Source: CAVQCX01 sp963711095
GTDB taxonomy: Bacteria; Pseudomonadota; Gammaproteobacteria; Chromatiales; Chromatiaceae
Direction: 5' to 3'
DNA length: 64,000 bases
Assembly (NCBI GenBank): GCA_963711095.1
Contig: CAVQCX010000008.1
Location: forward strand, 195,197 to 259,196
Under the pieces are notes generated by a model. The model was not told the DNA's origin, ran no database searches, and saw nothing but the letters and a program-made list of their open reading frames with translations. Both the position numbers and the translations under genes were made by a program. Below, piece after piece: positions 1-9,069 of this stretch. Numbering within the stretch: position 1 is the first letter of the stretch; each line of letters starts with the position of its first letter.

Positions 1-3
1 GCC

Positions 4-71
4 GCAAGCCGGACGGTTAAGCGCCCTCCCTGGTACTGGATTCCGGCCAATCCATGGCCGGAATGACGGGA
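4..71. repeat. Dispersed palindromic repeat, copy A
   Basis: These 68 bases recur at 7110-7177 with one difference (tta versus tca). The core is an inverted repeat, ATTCCGGCC at 40-48 and GGCCGGAAT at 56-64 with a 7-base loop. Short intergenic palindromes of this kind are common in gammaproteobacterial genomes. I see no coding role for it. Confidence 0.75.
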
Positions 72-204
72 CAGGTCCTGGAGGTCGTCCTGGGCCCCAT
101 CGGGCTTGACGCGGGCGAGCACCGCCACGATCTTGGCATCGAAGGAGCTGTGTCGATCTACAATGTAGCCACGAGGCAATCGGCCTAAGGGAAAGGGGAC
201 ATAT
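72..204 (-). other. Possible remnant of a coding sequence at the left edge
   Basis: On the minus strand one frame is open from about 195 through the window edge and has a protein-like composition (for example the segment IVDRHSSFDAKIVAVLARV, about 100-160). It then runs into the dispersed repeat at 4-71 without a stop. No start codon or known motif is visible, so this may be only the decayed end of a gene lying left of the window. Confidence 0.15.
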
Positions 205-1104
205 ATGAAGCAGCGGAAAGTTGTTGAAACGCCCATGGTAACAAGGGCCCCGAGCGCGGCGGCGGATGCACTCAAGAAGTGCTCGAAGGGTCTCGACGCA
301 GTCACTTTCGGGGAAGCTGTCGCTCGTGCGCGGCAGGCGGGCGAGGAGCGGGAATTGCTCTTCGAGGCTTCGGCGCCGTTGCGCAAGCTGATCGAGCAGG
401 ACAAGAAGGCATTGAGGGCGCTGAGCAAGCTCGCCGAGCAGCGAAAGTCGAGGCTCAAAGGCCGGGCCTTAGGGGTCTACAGCCAGACCGGAGGGATGTT
501 CCCACAGTCAAGCTTCAATCTCTCGCCCGGCCTGCACGTCTTTACACCGGCATTCGATCTCGATCGTCCGGGGCCTACCTCCGGCTCGCCGGCGGACGCG
601 CGTGCGAATCGTGACACCGGGGAGGTATTCGTCAACGTGCCGTACGACATCGATGCGCACGGTCTGCGGGCCGCGGCGGCCAGCATTGTGATGATCTTCC
701 AGCCCAATGCGACCGGCACGCTGTCCGTCCGCCCGTACACCAAATATGCGTATACCTCGTTGGTTGCCGGGCTGCATCTGTCCGCGCACACCGAAGGGCA
801 CCTTGTCATTACCGCGTCGCGCGCCGACGACGGCCAGGTGCTCGACAGCCGTAGCATCACGCTGTGGGATCGGACGACCGAGAGCGACGTCCACTCGGAG
901 GAGAACGACGGGGTCGCCTGGCCACCAGACTACCAGGTAAACTTTCTCGCCGAGCCGGGGCACAATTATATGGTGGCGATCACGGCCGTCGTCTCCGGCG
1001 ATCAATCCGGCGACCAGTCCATCCTGTTCTTTCCGTCTTGGAGCGTGTTCTCGGGATGCATTTCGGCGTCGGTGCCCTGGCTTGTCGCCGAGCTCCGCCT
1101 TTGA
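205..1104 (+). CDS. Hypothetical protein, 299 aa
   Basis: I do not recognise this family. The ATG follows an AGGGGA ribosome-binding site by six bases, which supports the start. The first 90 residues are rich in Lys, Arg, Ala and Leu and look helical, with a charged stretch around residues 60-85. The rest (about 100-299) is rich in Val, Thr, Ser and aromatic residues, as in a beta-sandwich or lectin-like domain. There is no signal peptide or membrane segment. It stands alone: upstream is a repeat, downstream 340 empty bases and then a gene on the other strand. Codon use looks native. It is probably a real protein of unknown function. Confidence 0.7.
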   Translation: MKQRKVVETPMVTRAPSAAADALKKCSKGLDAVTFGEAVARARQAGEERELLFEASAPLRKLIEQDKKALRALSKLAEQRKSRLKGRALGVYSQTGGMFPQSSFNLSPGLHVFTPAFDLDRPGPTSGSPADARANRDTGEVFVNVPYDIDAHGLRAAAASIVMIFQPNATGTLSVRPYTKYAYTSLVAGLHLSAHTEGHLVITASRADDGQVLDSRSITLWDRTTESDVHSEENDGVAWPPDYQVNFLAEPGHNYMVAITAVVSGDQSGDQSILFFPSWSVFSGCISASVPWLVAELRL

Positions 1105-1447
1105 TCGCTTCGGGCTTCATGGCAAACGCCAGGCTAGCCTCGCGTGGACGGCACGGCACAGTCGGTCGGCTGAAGGTGTCGGGATGGCAAGTGAGAACGA
1201 CGGTCGGAGTCTCGCTTCGTAGGGCATCCCATGCTGCTGCAGATGTCACAATCCGTGAGCTGTTGATGCGCAGATTTTCCGCGCAGCTCCGGTGAAACGG
1301 ACGATTGGACATGGCATCGACGCCGCCTGCACACTAACGATTCTACTCGATCGCCGGTGAGGTCCAAGTGACGGGGGCGCTCACACGCTTTTCCACTTCT
1401 GGGCGAAACGGGTAATGACTTCTCGGGACTGTCAGCCGCGCGGCTAC
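1105..1447. other. Intergenic, nothing recognised
   Basis: This is the space between two convergent genes. I see no convincing open frame, RNA gene or strong terminator hairpin. Confidence 0.5.
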
Positions 1448-2260
1448 TCATTTCGCCCGGAAGACACCTCTGACGAACCGGATCTGCCCCTCCCGAAGGG
1501 CACGCGTCGCGTTTTCGGCCTTTTGCGTGAGATTGTCGACGTACACCGACAAGCTCAGTTGCACCTGCGCCGCGCTTTCGGGCGTCCCGCTCGAGGTCGG
1601 GCTCAATTGAGTGCCGCTAACATCCTCGAAGTATTCAGCGATGAATCCACTCTCGCCGAGAACCGCGTGCATCTCTTCGGCAGACACAAGGAGGTTGTCG
1701 GCAGCGTCGGTGGCCCAAGGAAGCGGGAAGTAGGACGCAGTCGTTTCCCCAGCAGTCATCTCCTGGAAGGCGAACCGGCCGTCCGGCTTCAGAACCCGGT
1801 AGATCTCCGCGTAGAGCTGCCGCTTGTCTGCGATGTTCATGCCAACATTTTGCATCCAGACGGCATCAAACGAATCGTCGAAGAATGGCAGATCCAGGGC
1901 GCTGCCCTTGTGCACTTCGACTCGATCGTCAAGGCCGGTCAGCCGATTCAGCAGCACCGCCCCGGCACAGTAATCAGGTGATAATTCGACGCAGTCCACG
2001 CGGCAGCCATGCGTGGCGGCAAGCATCCGGGCGGGTCCAGCCAGCCCAGCGCCGATATCGAGAACGCGATCTTCGGCCCGAATCTGCGCCAGCTCCTGCA
2101 ACACGAGTGAAGCGCGTAATCCGCCCGTATGGAAATGGTCAAGCGCCCCCAGTTCCTGTGGCGCCAAGCCTTGCTCGGGATTCAAGCCGGCCGCGCGGAG
2201 GGCAGCCAGGATTCGTGCCTCGATGTCGTGGGCCGAATAATGTTCTTCCAGACTAGGCAT
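1448..2260 (-). CDS. Class I SAM-dependent methyltransferase
   Basis: This is a 270-residue methyltransferase of the UbiE/glycine-sarcosine type. The SAM-binding motif I is VLDIGAG at residues 66-72, and the acidic residue that would bind the SAM ribose is Glu92 in VELSP. A preceding LDHFHTGG segment (40-47) is typical of this subgroup. The open frame could begin 29 codons earlier. The ATG at 2260 is preferred because TGGGAG lies just upstream and the protein then begins MPSLEEH, as expected for the domain. The substrate cannot be read from the sequence. No partner gene is adjacent; it converges on the gene at 205-1104. Confidence 0.82.
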   Translation of the reverse strand: MPSLEEHYSAHDIEARILAALRAAGLNPEQGLAPQELGALDHFHTGGLRASLVLQELAQIRAEDRVLDIGAGLAGPARMLAATHGCRVDCVELSPDYCAGAVLLNRLTGLDDRVEVHKGSALDLPFFDDSFDAVWMQNVGMNIADKRQLYAEIYRVLKPDGRFAFQEMTAGETTASYFPLPWATDAADNLLVSAEEMHAVLGESGFIAEYFEDVSGTQLSPTSSGTPESAAQVQLSLSVYVDNLTQKAENATRALREGQIRFVRGVFRAK

Positions 2261-2786
2261 AAACAACTCCCACTCAATATTCGCCCAGGCTCCCAGACAA
2301 TGTACCAGAACGGGTCGATTCAGAGCCCCCGTACCCTTATTCGCCATCCATCAAGGCTTTGGCTGGCTGCTCGATATTCATCGTCATAGCACATAAGGAC
2401 GCCACTGGGGCGCGGCGCATCAAACATCGCCTGAGAATATCTGGTGTCCGAATAAACTTCTCGGAGAGCTCGCTCGTTCACCGGCCGTTTTCTCGGTCTC
2501 CCCGTCTTCGCAGGACGCGCTCGCCACTTCAGCCTCGCCTCCACCTTACCCTTGAGACCTGCGCGGGCTCCGGCACCTGCGGCCCGTATGTCAGCTCCGG
2601 CTATGCGCCTGCGCCCGCGCCTGCGCCTGCGCCTGCGCCGACCGGGAACTGCGCGCCTTCGCTTCGCTCTCCGTGGCGCGTAGCGATCGAGAACAGCTAT
2701 TGGCGGGCGAGTCTCCGCCATGATATATGCTGCCAACCGGCTGCAAAAGGCAGTCGGGCGTGATCAACGGTGGCCGGAGGGGCGAC
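2261..2786. other. Intergenic with a GCGCCT microsatellite
   Basis: This region lies between two divergently transcribed genes and must hold their promoters. From 2605 to 2640 there are about six imperfect GCGCCT/GCGCCC hexamers. The apparent open frames are GC-rich noise. No binding site could be assigned. Confidence 0.4.
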
Positions 2787-5700
2787 ATGCACGGATTCAT
2801 CAGACGAGCCAACACAGGCATGCGGACGGCGCTCTTGGCCGGCGCCGTTTTTCTTGGCCTGGTAGCGAGCGGCACGGCGTCCGCGTCGGGCCCGAGCAAC
2901 GCAGGCGATTTCGGACAGCTCGCCAAGAACGGCTTCGCCTATGCCGTCGACGGGGCCTTCTACCTGGACCCGGGCAAGACCGAGTACCCGAACCTGCAGC
3001 CCACCGGACTGGGCGGCCCCCTCAACACCTACTCCTGGTCCATGGCCTGGTTCCAGAACGCCCTCTGGGTCGGCACCAACCGCGATGTGACGAGCGCCGA
3101 CCGCGTCGCGGCAGGCCCCGCCGAGATCTGGCGCTACACCCCGAGCACGGGCGACGCGAGCGGCGACTGGGGCCTGAGCGGTACCTGGCAGCAGGTCTAC
3201 GTATCGCCGAGCGTCTCGCGGATTGTCGCCTGGCTCTCCGGCGGAGCAATACCGACCGATTACCCGCGCGATGCCGGCTACCGCAACATGACCGTGTGCA
3301 ACGCCGGCGGCAACGGGACGACAAGTCGCCTGTACGTCACCGCCACCGGCCTGCCCCCGAGCATCCTGTACTGGAACGGCAGCAGCTTCTCCTCGACCTC
3401 CACCTCGGGCTTCCCGACCACCCTCGCCAACGTATCGGACATCAGCACGGCCGACTTAGGGTTCCGGGGCCTGGTCTGCTTCAAGGGACGGCTGTTCGCG
3501 TCCCCCGCGGGGACCGCCGCCGACGTGGACATCTCCAACCACCCGATCCTGCTCATGAACACCAATCCGGCCGGCGGCGCGGCCTGGCAGACCGTGCTGG
3601 ACGTCAAGAACGGCGGCTACGGCCTGCCCGGCGGGACGGCCGACCCGAACAATATCGGCATCTTCCAGATCGCGGCCATGGGCAACTACCTGTGGGTAGC
3701 AGTGATCAACCGCACCACGGGCTTCCAGCTCTGGCGCGGTGACGGCACCGCCTGCCAGCTCCCCTGGGTGAGCAGCACCTGCAACATCAGCTGGAGCAAG
3801 GTCATCACCAACGGTGGCGGACGCCCGAACGACCTGCCCCTGGTGACCCCGGTGATCGACAATGCCGGGGCGACCGTCGGCGTCTTCGGTCACGACCTCT
3901 ACATCGCCCCCTCCGAATCGGGCTTCTACGGCGCAACCCTCGCCGAGATGTTCCGCGTGCCCAACGCCGACTCCGTGCCCGCGGGTGGGCCCAGTGCCCC
4001 GCACAAGTGGCAGCTGATCGTCGGCTGGCCGCGCCGGGACTACGCGAAACCGGGCGAGCGCCTACCGGGGCTCGAGAATCTGGATTGCACCAACGTCGGC
4101 GACGTGCCCAACACCAAGGCCGAGCTCTCGCCCGTCGTACAGTCCGTTTGGGACAATATCACCCAGCTCATCCAGGCCTACACCGGCGTGCCAGGCGTCG
4201 ACCCGGTCGGCCTCGATAACGATAGTGAGGACGACGACTGCCTGCCGAGCTCAAACGCCGGTCCCGGCTTGCCTGTCGGCATCCTGAAGGACCCGATGAG
4301 TCTCGGCAACGAGAGCTATTTCTGGCGCTTCGCCGAGCACCAGGGCGAGCTGTTCGTGGGGACCCTGGATATAGCTTCCGGCAGCGGGTTCGATCTGCTC
4401 AAGACCGCCGACGGCATCAACTTCAACCTGGTAGCGGACCAAGGCCTGGGCAACCCGAACGCCTATGGCGTGCGCAGCCTGGTCTCCACGCCGCTCGGGC
4501 TGTTCCTGGGCACCGCCAACGCCACCACCACGCTGCCGAACGGCGGCACCGATGTGTACCTCGGCACCACCGCCCCGGCCGGCCAGACGGCGCCCAAGGC
4601 GAATGCCGGAGCAGACCAGTTCCAGTTCGACACCGATCAGAACAACTCCGAGAGCTTCACCCTGAGCGCCAGCAGCATGGATGCCTTCGGTGGCACGGGC
4701 CTCGCACCCAGCCCCTACGAATGGTTCAGCGGCGCGCAGGCCAACAACTGCATCAGCCTGCAATCGGCCGATGCCATCTCCACCGCGGCCTCCCTGCCCG
4801 TCGTCGTGGCATCCAATAGCCCGGACCCGGATGTCAACAGCTACACCTACACCCTGCGCGTGACTAACCTGGCTGGCCAGGTCGGCTGCGACGAGGTCAC
4901 GGTGACGGCCAGCCATCACCTGCCGCCCCAGGTTGACCCCTGGTACAGCGGCGCCAACCCGATGCTGTTCACCAGCGTGCCGGCCACCTACAACACCGGC
5001 AACAGCGACGGCAGCGCACCCACCGTCAACCTGATCGACTTCGGGGGCGCCGGCAGCCAGTCCTATGACGTCACCGCGTTCTGCACCGACCCGGATAAGG
5101 AGCTGGTGGGTTGCGAGTTTCAGTCCCTGAATACACCGGGCGTGACCCTGAGCAACGTGCACGACACCGCACAGACCGGCGCGGGCTTGGTCTCCTGCAC
5201 CAACCAAGCCGTGTGCCAGATCAGCGCCCGGCTCAGCGTGCCGGATTGGCAGACGCTGCCCGCCAGCAACAGCGGCAGCGCGCTGCGTCCCGACGTGCAG
5301 GTGCTCGCCACCGACACCCGGGGCAACCAGACCACCCGGCGCTGGGAGAGCCTGGCCCAGGCCATCGTCGACACCCCGGCCCAGAACGACAAGCCGGTCT
5401 GCCGCAATGCCGACCTCGTCATGATCATAGGCCAGGACACCCACGTCACCTTCAACCCAGCCACCGTCTCTCCGCCGATCTGCGTAGACCCGGATGGCGA
5501 TGCGATGACGTACGCCAGCGTCACCACCGGCTCCTTCCCCCTGCACGGCACTGTGGCCATTGGTGCCAACACCATCACCTACACCCCAACCAACGCCAGT
5601 GCCCCGATGGTCGACTACTTCACCTTCCGGGCCAGCGATCCGGGCGGGCTCAACACCAACGACACGCCCTCGCGCGACCCCATCATTCGCGTCACCCTGC

Positions 5701-6791
5701 GCCAGGATACGAGCAGCCACCCGGGCGTGGCGGTCAGCTTTCCGGCCAGCGGCACCAGCTACAGCGCGGCCGGCTATCTCGCCGGGTGCTCCAGCCCGGG
5801 CGGCGACGTCTGCGGCACAGCCACCGATGACCTCTCCAGCATCACCTCGGTACAGGTCGCGATCCGCGACAGCAGCGGCAGGTTCTGGAACGGCTCGGCA
5901 TTCGTGGCCAACGCCGGCACGCCGCTCTGGCACACCGCCACCGGCACCAGCGCCTGGAGCTACGCCTTCACGCCGCCGGCCAGCGGCAGCTACACCCTGC
6001 TCACCAAGTCCGTCGACCAGGGCGGCAACGAGAGCGGCGTGCTGGAAACCCCCTTCGACCAGCAAGGGGACAGCATACCGCCCACGGTCACCATCGGCTT
6101 CCCGAGCGCCGGAGGCGGCTATACGCCGGCCAGCTACCTGGCCGGCTGCTCCAGCCCGGGCGGCGACATCTGCGGAACCGCCGCCGACAGCGGCTCCGGT
6201 GTCAACCTGGTGAAGGTCGCCGTCCGCGACGCCGGCGGCAACTTCTGGAACGGCGCGGCGTTCGTGGCCAACGGCGGCACCCCGCTCTGGCAGACCGCCA
6301 CCGGCCAGACCGCCTGGAGCTACGCCTTCACCCCGCCGTCCAACGGCAGCTACACGGTGCTCGCCCAGTCCTTCGACGTTGCGAGCAACCCGAGCACCAT
6401 CGCCCAGGCCGCCTTCAGCCAGCAGACGGACAATGTGCCACCCACGGTGTCGATCAGCTTCCCGGCGAGCGGCGGCTCCTATACGTCGTCGGCGTTCAAC
6501 CGCGGCTGCAGCACCACCACCGCGGATATCTGCGGCTCGGCCTCCGACGCCGCCAGCGGGGTGGCCTCGGTGCAGATCAGCCTGCGGCGGACCTCCGACA
6601 ATACCTGGTGGAACGGCTCGGCGTTCGTGGCGGGGAGCCAGATCTGGGTGCCCGCCACCGGCACCACGGGCTGGAGCTACGCCTTCACCCCGGCCGCCAG
6701 CACCAGCTACAGCCTGCAGGCCCGGGCGACCGACGGCGCCGGCAACAGCGCCACGACGGCCGCCCGCTCATTCAGCAGGAGGTTCTTCTAG
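2787..6791 (+). CDS. Large secreted protein with C-terminal Ig-like repeats
   Basis: This 1334-residue protein has a signal peptide: basic residues 1-12, a hydrophobic core at about 13-30, and a probable cleavage after an ASA near residue 34. The start at 2787 is chosen over an in-frame ATG at 2727 because GGAGG precedes it and because it places the signal peptide at the N-terminus. Residues about 35-600 lack recognisable motifs. About 620-720 resembles a PKD/Ig-like module (NAGADQFQFDTDQ). The last 350 residues are three repeats of about 115 residues (roughly 980-1094, 1098-1214, 1218-1334), each with SFPASG or similar, a Cys pair around SSPGGD(V/I)CG, an FWNG motif and WSYAFTP. The Cys pairs suggest disulfides outside the cytoplasm. 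It is probably a secreted or surface protein of unknown function. A hairpin follows the stop. Confidence 0.8.
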   Translation: MHGFIRRANTGMRTALLAGAVFLGLVASGTASASGPSNAGDFGQLAKNGFAYAVDGAFYLDPGKTEYPNLQPTGLGGPLNTYSWSMAWFQNALWVGTNRDVTSADRVAAGPAEIWRYTPSTGDASGDWGLSGTWQQVYVSPSVSRIVAWLSGGAIPTDYPRDAGYRNMTVCNAGGNGTTSRLYVTATGLPPSILYWNGSSFSSTSTSGFPTTLANVSDISTADLGFRGLVCFKGRLFASPAGTAADVDISNHPILLMNTNPAGGAAWQTVLDVKNGGYGLPGGTADPNNIGIFQIAAMGNYLWVAVINRTTGFQLWRGDGTACQLPWVSSTCNISWSKVITNGGGRPNDLPLVTPVIDNAGATVGVFGHDLYIAPSESGFYGATLAEMFRVPNADSVPAGGPSAPHKWQLIVGWPRRDYAKPGERLPGLENLDCTNVGDVPNTKAELSPVVQSVWDNITQLIQAYTGVPGVDPVGLDNDSEDDDCLPSSNAGPGLPVGILKDPMSLGNESYFWRFAEHQGELFVGTLDIASGSGFDLLKTADGINFNLVADQGLGNPNAYGVRSLVSTPLGLFLGTANATTTLPNGGTDVYLGTTAPAGQTAPKANAGADQFQFDTDQNNSESFTLSASSMDAFGGTGLAPSPYEWFSGAQANNCISLQSADAISTAASLPVVVASNSPDPDVNSYTYTLRVTNLAGQVGCDEVTVTASHHLPPQVDPWYSGANPMLFTSVPATYNTGNSDGSAPTVNLIDFGGAGSQSYDVTAFCTDPDKELVGCEFQSLNTPGVTLSNVHDTAQTGAGLVSCTNQAVCQISARLSVPDWQTLPASNSGSALRPDVQVLATDTRGNQTTRRWESLAQAIVDTPAQNDKPVCRNADLVMIIGQDTHVTFNPATVSPPICVDPDGDAMTYASVTTGSFPLHGTVAIGANTITYTPTNASAPMVDYFTFRASDPGGLNTNDTPSRDPIIRVTLRQDTSSHPGVAVSFPASGTSYSAAGYLAGCSSPGGDVCGTATDDLSSITSVQVAIRDSSGRFWNGSAFVANAGTPLWHTATGTSAWSYAFTPPASGSYTLLTKSVDQGGNESGVLETPFDQQGDSIPPTVTIGFPSAGGGYTPASYLAGCSSPGGDICGTAADSGSGVNLVKVAVRDAGGNFWNGAAFVANGGTPLWQTATGQTAWSYAFTPPSNGSYTVLAQSFDVASNPSTIAQAAFSQQTDNVPPTVSISFPASGGSYTSSAFNRGCSTTTADICGSASDAASGVASVQISLRRTSDNTWWNGSAFVAGSQIWVPATGTTGWSYAFTPAASTSYSLQARATDGAGNSATTAARSFSRRFF

Positions 6792-6814
6792 GCGCCTGCC
6801 ACTCGGCGAGCGCA

Positions 6815-6842
6815 CCTTGGGCCCGCGGCTGCGGGCCCAAGG
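6815..6842 (+). terminator. Hairpin after the secreted repeat protein
   Basis: CCTTGGGCCCGC at 6815-6826 pairs perfectly with GCGGGCCCAAGG at 6831-6842 across a four-base loop, 23 bases after the stop codon at 6791. There is no T-run behind it, so termination may be weak or protein-assisted. Confidence 0.55.
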
Positions 6843-6965
6843 CTGTCACCTTCGGCGTCCGGCTCGGGCTGTTGCATTGCCGGGCCCCCGCACTACCCAC
6901 CCGGGTCATTAGTAATTATTCCGCACCCCGACAAATCGACGGTCATTCCGGCATGGACGCCGGAG

Positions 6966-7091
6966 AAGTAGCACATGGATGTGCTGTTTACGGAGCTAAG
7001 GACGCAGAAGTAGCACATGGACGTGCTGTTTACGGAGCTAAGGACGCAGAAGTAGCACATGGATGTGCTGTTTACGGAGCTAAGGACGCAG
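6966..7091. repeat. Three tandem 42 bp repeats
   Basis: Units lie at 6966-7007, 7008-7049 and 7050-7091. They begin aagtagcacatgg and end ggacgcag; the middle one has acgtg where the others have atgtg. Because 42 is a multiple of three, both strands appear open through the array, but there is no ribosome-binding site or longer gene around it. I treat it as a minisatellite. Confidence 0.85.
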
Positions 7092-7109
7092 AACCAGACG
7101 CCATGGGCG

Positions 7110-7177
7110 GCAAGCCGGACGGTCAAGCGCCCTCCCTGGTACTGGATTCCGGCCAATCCATGGCCGGAATGACGGGA
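7110..7177. repeat. Dispersed palindromic repeat, copy B
   Basis: This is the second copy of the 68 bp repeat at 4-71, in the same orientation, with the same ATTCCGGCC / GGCCGGAAT inverted pair. Confidence 0.75.
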
Positions 7178-7635
7178 GCTGAATAGTTACATTGATTATT
7201 AGTCACAATGGGCGACTGTGGTGCGTATCGGTCAGCTGACCACGCAACCGAGCCCAGTGAAAACCCGGGCAGCGTATCCATCGAACAGGGAGCTTGGCAG
7301 ACCATCACACGGGACCACAGGCCCTCGCAGACCTGTGTTACCACTTGTCAGGAGGCGGCCAATGGTTGAGCCCGTTGGCGTGCATTGGGTTGCGACCGGC
7401 ACGCAGACTCCCGCGGGGCGCAAGCGCCCCGCGGGGCCTCCGCGGCTAGAGACGAGATCGCGTCATCGCACCGCGGGGCTTTCGGCGCCTCGATGGAACT
7501 GTTTGCAGGACCCTTGACGCGTGAGCTTCATGAACCGGAGAGACAGTACGGTCACCCGCCAGAGCTGAAGAATGATGCTCCCCTGGCGGCGTTTGTCAGC
7601 TTTAGTAAGGATGTAGCGCATGGACGATCCTCCTT
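7178..7635. other. Intergenic, nothing recognised
   Basis: I see no gene. Short GC-rich frames are present on both strands without ribosome-binding sites or family motifs. Confidence 0.4.
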
Positions 7636-9069
7636 TCAGGGAATATGCTTCCACATGGGCTTGGCGCTGAGCTTGTATAGGAACGCGTGATGAAGACCCT
7701 TCTTGAGCCATGCGCCGGCAAGACCCATCTCCAATGTGGTCCCGTTTGCGTCTCGGCCGGATTCCGGAAAGAGCTTACGGTTGCGCACGATGGGGTAGAT
7801 GCCGATCACGGCGGCGGCGCCCCGGGTCCAAGAGTTCTTCATGGAGGCGATGCACATACCGGCCGTTTCTCCCAGCGACGCCGAGAAGCAGGGCTCGCGC
7901 CCCTGGATCATCTCCGCAATGTTCAATGCCGCAGCCTTCCCGGTCAGCTCCGAGGTATAGCCGGTGCGGGGGATTGCCGGACTGATGGTCGTACCACGGG
8001 CTGAAACACACGGCTTGGACATGCAGCCGGGCGGTGCGAAGGCAATGCCCACCGCGAACATGTTCTTGTAGGTCTGGTTCTGGTACGTGGAGGGCCAGTC
8101 CGCGGCTCCCAGCTCTGCGTATGGTTTGCCGTAGACCGCATCGACCTTCATGAAGCCCCCCGGGTTGAGCAGCTTTTCGGACAGATCCTTCCCTTCCCGG
8201 TCGAGGTAACGTATCGGCTTTCCCCGAAAGGGCGGGATAAGCATGGCGAAGTCGTAAGGGATCTCACCATACTCGCCTGCTTCATTCTCTGTATAGATGC
8301 GCTGCTCGTCCACCTTGTGGACATGGCTCTTCACCTGCCATTGGATGCCGTAGTCAGTGAACACGGCGCGGGCCATGTCCTCCGAGGTGAACACGACCGA
8401 TCCCATCTGAGCCTCGAACCCATCGATCCCAAAATCACCGGGGTATGGCTCGTTGGAGATCCACTTCAGATCGACCTGATCTCTGACCCCGCGGTCCACC
8501 AGATTATTGTGAACCAACGAGATAAACTCGAAGGCGGCGCCCTGGCAGGTGCAGGCGCCGTGTCCGGTGCCGATCACCATGGTCGCACGCCGGCCCTTCT
8601 TGAGCTCTTCCACCAGTTCCAGGTAACGCCGGGCGGTCTGCTTGGCGTGGTCCGGGGTGCAAATGGAATAGGTATGGCCTTTCTCTGGCCCGAGCCCTGG
8701 GGTCGCATCGAAATTGAGGTGCGGACCCGTAGCATTGATGAGGTAATCGTAATCGAGCCGCACCGGTTCCTTGCTGCCGTTGCCGCGCGGTTCCACGATC
8801 ACGTACTGCTCGTCGGGATGCACTTCGGTGGCAATGCCCTGAACGAATGTGATACCCAGTCGGTCATAGACGGGCTTCAGGTCGAACTGGGCCTTCTCGG
8901 GCTCGATCTGTCCGATGGCGACCCAGATCATGGACGGTATGTAGGTGAAACGGGGCGTAGGATTGACCATCACGATTTCGTGGTCGCCCTTACCCTTCAG
9001 GGCATCTTGCAGAATGAGTGCGGCATATTGGCCGGAAAAACCGGCACCCAGGATGATCGTCTTCGACAT
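7636..9069 (-). CDS. sqr: Sulfide:quinone oxidoreductase-type flavoprotein
   Basis: This 477-residue FAD/NAD(P)-fold protein begins MSKTIILGAGFSG, with the dinucleotide-binding GxGxxG at residues 8-13. The arrangement fits the sulfide:quinone oxidoreductase family, which oxidises sulfide to sulfane sulfur and reduces membrane quinone. Cys137, the Cys173/Cys175 pair in TCQG and Cys349 in PPGCMSKPC are candidates for the three redox cysteines of that family. A second nucleotide-binding motif, VIGTGHGAC, starts near residue 165. Extra cysteines at 354, 394 and 406 and a C-terminal amphipathic tail suggest one of the longer SQR subtypes, membrane-associated at its C-terminus. The gene stands alone, and no other sulfur-oxidation genes are in view. 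A related NADH dehydrogenase-like flavoprotein is the main alternative. Confidence 0.78.
   Translation of the reverse strand: MSKTIILGAGFSGQYAALILQDALKGKGDHEIVMVNPTPRFTYIPSMIWVAIGQIEPEKAQFDLKPVYDRLGITFVQGIATEVHPDEQYVIVEPRGNGSKEPVRLDYDYLINATGPHLNFDATPGLGPEKGHTYSICTPDHAKQTARRYLELVEELKKGRRATMVIGTGHGACTCQGAAFEFISLVHNNLVDRGVRDQVDLKWISNEPYPGDFGIDGFEAQMGSVVFTSEDMARAVFTDYGIQWQVKSHVHKVDEQRIYTENEAGEYGEIPYDFAMLIPPFRGKPIRYLDREGKDLSEKLLNPGGFMKVDAVYGKPYAELGAADWPSTYQNQTYKNMFAVGIAFAPPGCMSKPCVSARGTTISPAIPRTGYTSELTGKAAALNIAEMIQGREPCFSASLGETAGMCIASMKNSWTRGAAAVIGIYPIVRNRKLFPESGRDANGTTLEMGLAGAWLKKGLHHAFLYKLSAKPMWKHIP

Noticed and set aside
4251..6065. 604-codon open frame on the minus strand within the secreted repeat protein
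   Set aside because: It mirrors the plus-strand gene, whose signal peptide, ribosome-binding site and internal repeats are convincing. The antisense product is low-complexity Gly/Ala/Val.
6966..7091. CRISPR or coding repeat
   Set aside because: Three contiguous 42 bp copies have no spacers, no ribosome-binding site and no flanking gene.
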